Assembly: GCF_036250675.1 (NCBI RefSeq)
Contig: NZ_CP109592.1
Coordinates: 4,774,001-4,838,000 of the forward strand
DNA from: Streptomyces sp. NBC_01689
GTDB lineage: Bacteria > Actinomycetota > Actinomycetes > Streptomycetales > Streptomycetaceae
Length of the DNA: 64,000 bases
Reading direction: 5' to 3'
Positions 60,079 to 64,000 of this stretch are shown here, piece after piece. How positions within the stretch are numbered: the stretch's first letter is position 1; every line of letters begins with the position of its first letter. The translations under genes were made by a program, and so were the position numbers. The notes under the pieces are model-generated. The model was not told the origin of the DNA. It saw only the letters and a list, made by a program, of their open reading frames with translations, and searched no databases.

Positions 60079-61614
60079 TCAGGTCGGCAGCCGGCCCGGG
60101 CGCGCCGCGCGCTGCGGCTCCAGCGGGGGCGTGGTCACACAGCCGTGCGTACGGCACTGGGGGCGACGGCAGTCGGGCGCGGGCCGGCGGACGGTCGCGA
60201 AGGCCAGCACCGCCCCCACCACGAGCACGCCCGCGCACAGCGGCATCGCCCGCCGGAAGGCGGAGTCGAAGGCGTCCGCCGAGCGGTACGCCTCCGGGCC
60301 CATGCCCACCAGCACCGGCAGCGCCGCCACCGCGAGGAGGCCGCCGACCCGGGCCGCCGCGTTGTTGATGCCGCTCGCCAGGCCCGCCCGCCCGGTGTCC
60401 ACGGAGGCGAGGACGGTCGCCGTCAGGGGCGCGACCAGCGTCACCATGCCCGCCCCCATCACCAGGAGCGCGGGCAGCACGTCGCTGACGTACACGGCGT
60501 CCTTGCCGACCCGCAGCATCATCAGCATGGCCACGGCGCACAGCAACGGGCCCACCGTGAGCGGGATGCGCGGCCCGATGCGCTGCGCCAGCTCGCCGGA
60601 GCGGGCGGAGAACAGCAGCATCAGCGCGGTGGTGGGCAGCAGCGCCGTACCCGCCTGCAGGGGCGAATAGCCGGCCACGACCTGGAGCTGGAGCGCGGTC
60701 AGGAAGAAGAACCCGCCGAAGGCCGCGTACACGCAGAGCGTCACGAGATTGACGGCCGTGAACTGGCGCGACGCGAAGATGTCCGGCGGCATCATCGGAT
60801 CCGGCCGGCTGCGCTCGACGTGCACGAAGCCCACCCCGGCGGCCACCCCCACGACGGCGGTCACCCAGACCACCGGGGACCCGCTCCTGGCCTCGATCAG
60901 CGCGTACGTCACCAGCGCGAGCGCCAGCGCGCCGAGCGACGCGCCGAGCACGTCGAAGCCGCGGTGCGGCCGCCCGCCCGCGGCCTCCTGGTCCCGGCCG
61001 GGCACGACGGTGCTCCCGTCGGACTCGGGGACGTGCCGCAGGGCCACGGGCACGCACACCAGCGCCAGCGGGATGTTCAGCAGGAAGACCCAGCGCCAGC
61101 CGGGGCCGTCCACCAGCCAGCCGCCCAGGAACGGGCCGACCGCACCGCCGATGCCGCCGAAACCCGACCAGAGGCCGACGGCCTTCGCCCGGTCGTCCGG
61201 GTGGAAGGAGGCCTGGATGAGCGCGAGGGAACCGGGGGTCAGCAGCGCCCCGCCGATGCCCTGGAGGGCGCGCGCCGCGATCAGCACGCCCGCGTTCGGC
61301 GCGAGCCCGCACAGCAGCGAGGCGGAGGCGAACCACACGACGCCGAGGACGAACACCTTGCGGCGCCCGAACCGGTCCCCTAGCGAGCCGCCCAGCAGGA
61401 TCAGCCCGGCCAGCGTCAGCATGTACGCGTTCACGGTCCACTGCAGCGCGGCCAGGCTCGCGTCCAGGTCACGGCCGATCCGCGGCAGCGCGACGTTCAC
61501 GACGGTCGAGTCCAGCATGGCCATGCTGGAGCCGAGCACGGTGGTCAGCAGGATCCACCGGCCCGCGGGCGTGGCGATCCGTACGGCCGGTGTTTCCTGC
61601 GAGGGCACAGCCAT
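60079..61614 (-). CDS. DHA2-family MFS drug exporter
   Basis: A 511-residue transporter with 14 expected transmembrane helices, EmrB/QacA type. Motif D1/A region reads LDSTVVNVALPRIGRDL, motif A GGSLGDRFGRRKVFVLG and motif C GIGGAVGPFLGGWLVDGPGWRWVFLLNIP. The C-terminal cytoplasmic tail is unusual: it contains three closely spaced cysteines (CRRPQCRTHGC) before an Arg/Pro-rich end. The start is ATG 61614; TATGCT upstream is at the right distance for a leaderless message, while CCGGAG could also serve as a ribosome-binding site. The substrate is unknown. Confidence 0.92.
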   Translation of the reverse strand: MAVPSQETPAVRIATPAGRWILLTTVLGSSMAMLDSTVVNVALPRIGRDLDASLAALQWTVNAYMLTLAGLILLGGSLGDRFGRRKVFVLGVVWFASASLLCGLAPNAGVLIAARALQGIGGALLTPGSLALIQASFHPDDRAKAVGLWSGFGGIGGAVGPFLGGWLVDGPGWRWVFLLNIPLALVCVPVALRHVPESDGSTVVPGRDQEAAGGRPHRGFDVLGASLGALALALVTYALIEARSGSPVVWVTAVVGVAAGVGFVHVERSRPDPMMPPDIFASRQFTAVNLVTLCVYAAFGGFFFLTALQLQVVAGYSPLQAGTALLPTTALMLLFSARSGELAQRIGPRIPLTVGPLLCAVAMLMMLRVGKDAVYVSDVLPALLVMGAGMVTLVAPLTATVLASVDTGRAGLASGINNAAARVGGLLAVAALPVLVGMGPEAYRSADAFDSAFRRAMPLCAGVLVVGAVLAFATVRRPAPDCRRPQCRTHGCVTTPPLEPQRAARPGRLPT

Positions 61615-61637
61615 ACTCCGGAGCATACGGAAGGGCC

Positions 61638-61656
61638 CGGCACCGTGGAGGTGCCG
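61638..61656 (-). terminator. Terminator of fba
   Basis: CGGCACC, loop GTGGA, GGTGCCG: a perfect seven-pair hairpin about 35 bases past the fba stop codon. Confidence 0.55.
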
Positions 61657-61688
61657 AGCCCCGACCGGAGTGATGTGGCCAGGTCCGG

Positions 61689-62711
61689 TTACTTGATCCG
61701 CGTGCCCGTGGAACGCAGCGCGGCGCAGGCCTCGGTCACCCGCTGGGCCATGCCGGCCTCGGCCAGCTTGCCCCAGGTCCGCGGGTCGTAGGTCTTCTTG
61801 GAGCCGACCTCGCCGTCGACCTTCAGGACGCCGTCGTAGTTCCTGAACATGTGGTCGGCGACCGGACGCGTGAACGCGTACTGCGTGTCGGTGTCGAGGT
61901 TCATCTTCACGACGCCGTTCTCCAGCGCGGTGGCGATCTCCTCGGCCGAGGAGCCGGAGCCGCCGTGGAAGACGAAGTCGAACGGGGACGCCGTGCCGAA
62001 CTTGGCGGCGACACCGTCGCTCAGCTCCTTAAGGAGCTCGGGGCGCAGGACCACGTTGCCCGGCTTGTAGACGCCGTGCACGTTGCCGAAGGACGCGGCG
62101 AGCAGGTAGCGGCCCTTCTCGCCCAGGCCGAGGGCCTCCGCGGTGCGGATCGCGTCGTCGACCGTGGTGTAGAGCGAGTCGTTGATCTCGTGCGAGACAC
62201 CGTCCTCCTCGCCACCGGTCGGGGTGATCTCGACCTCGAGGATGATCTTCGCGGCGGCGGCCTTCGCGAGCAGTTCCTGACCGATGGCCAGGTTGTCGGC
62301 GAGGGTCTCGGCGGAGCCGTCCCACATGTGCGACTGGAACAGCGGGTTCTCGCCCCGGGCGACGCGCTCGGCGGAGATGTCCAGGAGCGGCCGGACGTAG
62401 GTGTCCAGCTTGTCCTTCGGGCAGTGGTCCGTGTGCAGCGCGACCGTGATGTCGTACTTCTCGGCGACGATGTACGCGAACTCGGCGAGCGCGACCGCGC
62501 CGGTCACCATGTCCTTCTTGTGCTGGCCGCCGAGGAACTCCGCGCCACCGGTGGACATCTGGATGATGCCGTCGCTCTCCGCCTCCGCGAAGCCGCGCAG
62601 CGCAGCGTGCAGCGTCTGGGAGGAGGTCACGTTGATGGCCGGGTAGGCGAACTTGCCTGCCTTCGCCCGGTCCAGCATCTCGGCGTAGACCTCGGGGGTT
62701 GCGATGGGCAT
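61689..62711 (-). CDS. fba: Class II fructose-bisphosphate aldolase
   Basis: A 340-residue zinc aldolase of glycolysis and gluconeogenesis. The N-terminus is MPIATPEVYAEMLDRAKAG; the zinc-binding HTDH is at 93-96 followed by CPKDKLDTYV; the further zinc and substrate segments are FGNVHGVYKPGNVVL and FVFHGGSGSSAEEIATAL; the C-terminal NLDTDTQYAFTRPVADHMF closes the active site. AAGGAGC precedes the ATG. It lies downstream of pyrE on the same strand with 161 bases between, which likely contain its own promoter. Confidence 0.97.
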   Translation of the reverse strand: MPIATPEVYAEMLDRAKAGKFAYPAINVTSSQTLHAALRGFAEAESDGIIQMSTGGAEFLGGQHKKDMVTGAVALAEFAYIVAEKYDITVALHTDHCPKDKLDTYVRPLLDISAERVARGENPLFQSHMWDGSAETLADNLAIGQELLAKAAAAKIILEVEITPTGGEEDGVSHEINDSLYTTVDDAIRTAEALGLGEKGRYLLAASFGNVHGVYKPGNVVLRPELLKELSDGVAAKFGTASPFDFVFHGGSGSSAEEIATALENGVVKMNLDTDTQYAFTRPVADHMFRNYDGVLKVDGEVGSKKTYDPRTWGKLAEAGMAQRVTEACAALRSTGTRIK

Positions 62712-62872
62712 CTGTCCGCTCCTTGTATGTGCGGGTGGCGTTCTGCTGGTTACGGCCCTGACCTAGGGGGCGACGTCATCGTCGTCCCCATCCTTCCAGA
62801 CGTGACCCGGTGCTCAGGTCACCCTGTCCGGCATACGGGACCCCCCAGGCCGGCGGGATCCCGGACCGGACG

Positions 62873-63421
62873 TCAGTCGAGGCCCAACTCGTCCTTGGAG
62901 AAGGCGAAGAGGTACGGCACTCCGGCGCCGGCCTCGATCTTCTCGGCGGCACCGGTCGCGCGGTCGACGATCGTCGCCACACCGACGACCTCGGCGCCGG
63001 CCTCCCGGACCGCCTCGACGGCGGCGAGCGGCGAGCCGCCGGTGGTCGAGGTGTCCTCGACCACGAGCACCCGCCGTCCCCTGATCTCCGGACCCTCCAC
63101 ACGGCGCTGCAGACCGTGCGCCTTGGCCGCCTTCCGCACGACGAAGGCGTCCAGCCTGCGGCCTTGGGCCGCCGCGGCGTGCAGCATCGCACCGGCGACG
63201 GGGTCGGCGCCCATGGTGAGACCGCCGACCGCGTCGAAGTCCAGCCCGTCCGTGAGGTCGAGGAGCACCTGTCCGACCAGCGGCGCGGCCTCGCCGTCCA
63301 GCGTGACCCGGCGCAGGTCCACGTAGTAGTCGGCTTCCAGACCCGAGGAGAGGGTCACCTTGCCGTGCACCACGGCCTTGTCCTTGATCTGCTGCAGCAG
63401 CGCGCCGCGTACGTCACTCAT
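62873..63421 (-). CDS. pyrE: Orotate phosphoribosyltransferase
   Basis: A 182-residue enzyme of UMP synthesis that joins orotate and PRPP. The PRPP signature VLVVEDTSTTGGSPL lies near residues 118-132; HGKVTLSSGLEADYYVDLRRVTLD is the orotate side, and GGLTMGADPVAGAML the flexible region. Length is standard for actinobacteria. The ATG 63421 is ten bases from the stop codon of the epimerase-like gene upstream, so the two are likely co-transcribed. Confidence 0.96.
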   Translation of the reverse strand: MSDVRGALLQQIKDKAVVHGKVTLSSGLEADYYVDLRRVTLDGEAAPLVGQVLLDLTDGLDFDAVGGLTMGADPVAGAMLHAAAAQGRRLDAFVVRKAAKAHGLQRRVEGPEIRGRRVLVVEDTSTTGGSPLAAVEAVREAGAEVVGVATIVDRATGAAEKIEAGAGVPYLFAFSKDELGLD

Positions 63422-63431
63422 GCCCGCCAGC

Positions 63432-64000
63432 TTAGAGGCGCCGCCAGCTCCAGGTCATGGACGCCTCCAGCGGCTCGATGGGGGTGACCAGGCGCGGGTG
63501 GGTGTTCAGCCCGTTCGGCGGACCGGTCTGCGGCTCCACGCACACCGCCGCCTCCTGCTCGTCGTACACGACGACCCACTCCTCGCGGCTGGTCACCTTC
63601 AGCTCCAGCCGGCCCGGCCAGGTGAGCGTGACGTCGACACCGCCGGGCATGCCGAAGCAGTCGTCCCAGGGGCCGGCGAGGGGGTCGACGCGGCGGCCGG
63701 TGGGCAGATGGTCGGCGCCGCGCTCCTCCTGCCACGCGGGGGTGAAGCCGACCTGGACGTCCTCTCCCTCCACGGTCCGGTTGAACCACGGGTGCCAGCC
63801 GACCTGGGCCGGGAAGGAGGAATCGTGCGTCTCCACGGACATGGTGAGCGTGAGGGAGTCCTCGGTCAGGGCGAACGCCTGGGTGACGCGGCCCGGATGG
63901 GGCCAGGGCGCGACGAGGTCGTACGCGATGACGGCCTCCCGCTTGTCGGCGCGGGCGGTGCGCCAGGCGCCGTCGCGGGCGGTGCCGTGGATGGCGTGGG
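63432..64000 (-). CDS. Aldose 1-epimerase-like protein, N-terminus missing
   Basis: The C-terminal 189 residues of a mutarotase-fold protein; the frame is open to the right edge. It reads HAIHGTARDGAW at the edge, which carries a conserved histidine of the family, then QAFALTEDSLTLTMSVETHD and the GWHPWF segment with the second histidine, and an acidic PWDDCFGMPGG loop. Family members interconvert anomers of aldoses or hexose-6-phosphates. It is the gene upstream of pyrE. Confidence 0.88.
   Translation of the reverse strand, partial: HAIHGTARDGAWRTARADKREAVIAYDLVAPWPHPGRVTQAFALTEDSLTLTMSVETHDSSFPAQVGWHPWFNRTVEGEDVQVGFTPAWQEERGADHLPTGRRVDPLAGPWDDCFGMPGGVDVTLTWPGRLELKVTSREEWVVVYDEQEAAVCVEPQTGPPNGLNTHPRLVTPIEPLEASMTWSWRRL

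Overview
The window is chromosomal DNA from a Streptomyces or a very close relative. It is strongly GC-rich, uses GTG and TTG starts freely, has many ATGA-coupled gene pairs, and carries wblA, a class F sortase, whiJ-type XRE/DUF397 regulators and a SigE-type ECF pair. The order wblA, class A PBP, asd/ask, recR/ybaB, purA, a tryptophan-degradation cluster, fba and pyrE is a core Streptomyces arrangement. Both ends cut genes: an ArsA-type ATPase at the left and an aldose-1-epimerase-like protein at the right.

Left core (1-7.6 kb): ArsA-like ATPase, wblA, a bifunctional penicillin-binding protein, a GatB/YqeY protein, a metallophosphoesterase, a Pr6Pr membrane protein and tRNA-Pro(CGG) with a strong terminator.

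Accessory stretch (about 7.6-16.9 kb), directly 3' of the tRNA: a frame-broken C-terminal remnant of a tyrosine integrase, a secreted VCBS/FG-GAP protein, a nearly intact IS3-family element that truncates what looks like a GIY-YIG/T5orf172-type nuclease gene, a probable phosphorothioate-DNA-dependent HNH restriction enzyme, and a visibly lower-GC three-gene module (small helical ESX-like protein, DUF1023 alpha/beta hydrolase with a TTA codon, lipoprotein). I read this as the relic of an integrative element at the tRNA.

Middle core (16.9-39.4 kb): an RCK-type channel protein, a palindrome-rich spacer, an S9 peptidase, SURF1, an ECF sigma factor with a membrane partner, asd-ask, the ybaB-recR-DUF5063 operon, a SLATT protein followed by three 70-bp tandem repeats, a Ser/Thr kinase with a PstS-like membrane protein, a class III aminotransferase, and a GntR regulator coupled to a glycosyltransferase fusion.

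Right core (39.4-64 kb): a secreted Gly/Asn-rich protein with three copies of a GGxHTGGG motif next to a class F sortase, a Tat-exported 5'-nucleotidase, a whiJ-like XRE/DUF397 pair, purA with a structured leader, a diacylglycerol-kinase-like protein, a GbsR/MarR regulator with an ABC exporter, a P450, a two-component system, tryptophan-to-anthranilate catabolism (kynA, kynU, probable formamidase, TetR), an MFS exporter, fba, pyrE and the epimerase fragment.

Several genes lack a ribosome-binding site but have a TANNNT -10 box six or seven bases before the start codon, which suggests leaderless transcripts.
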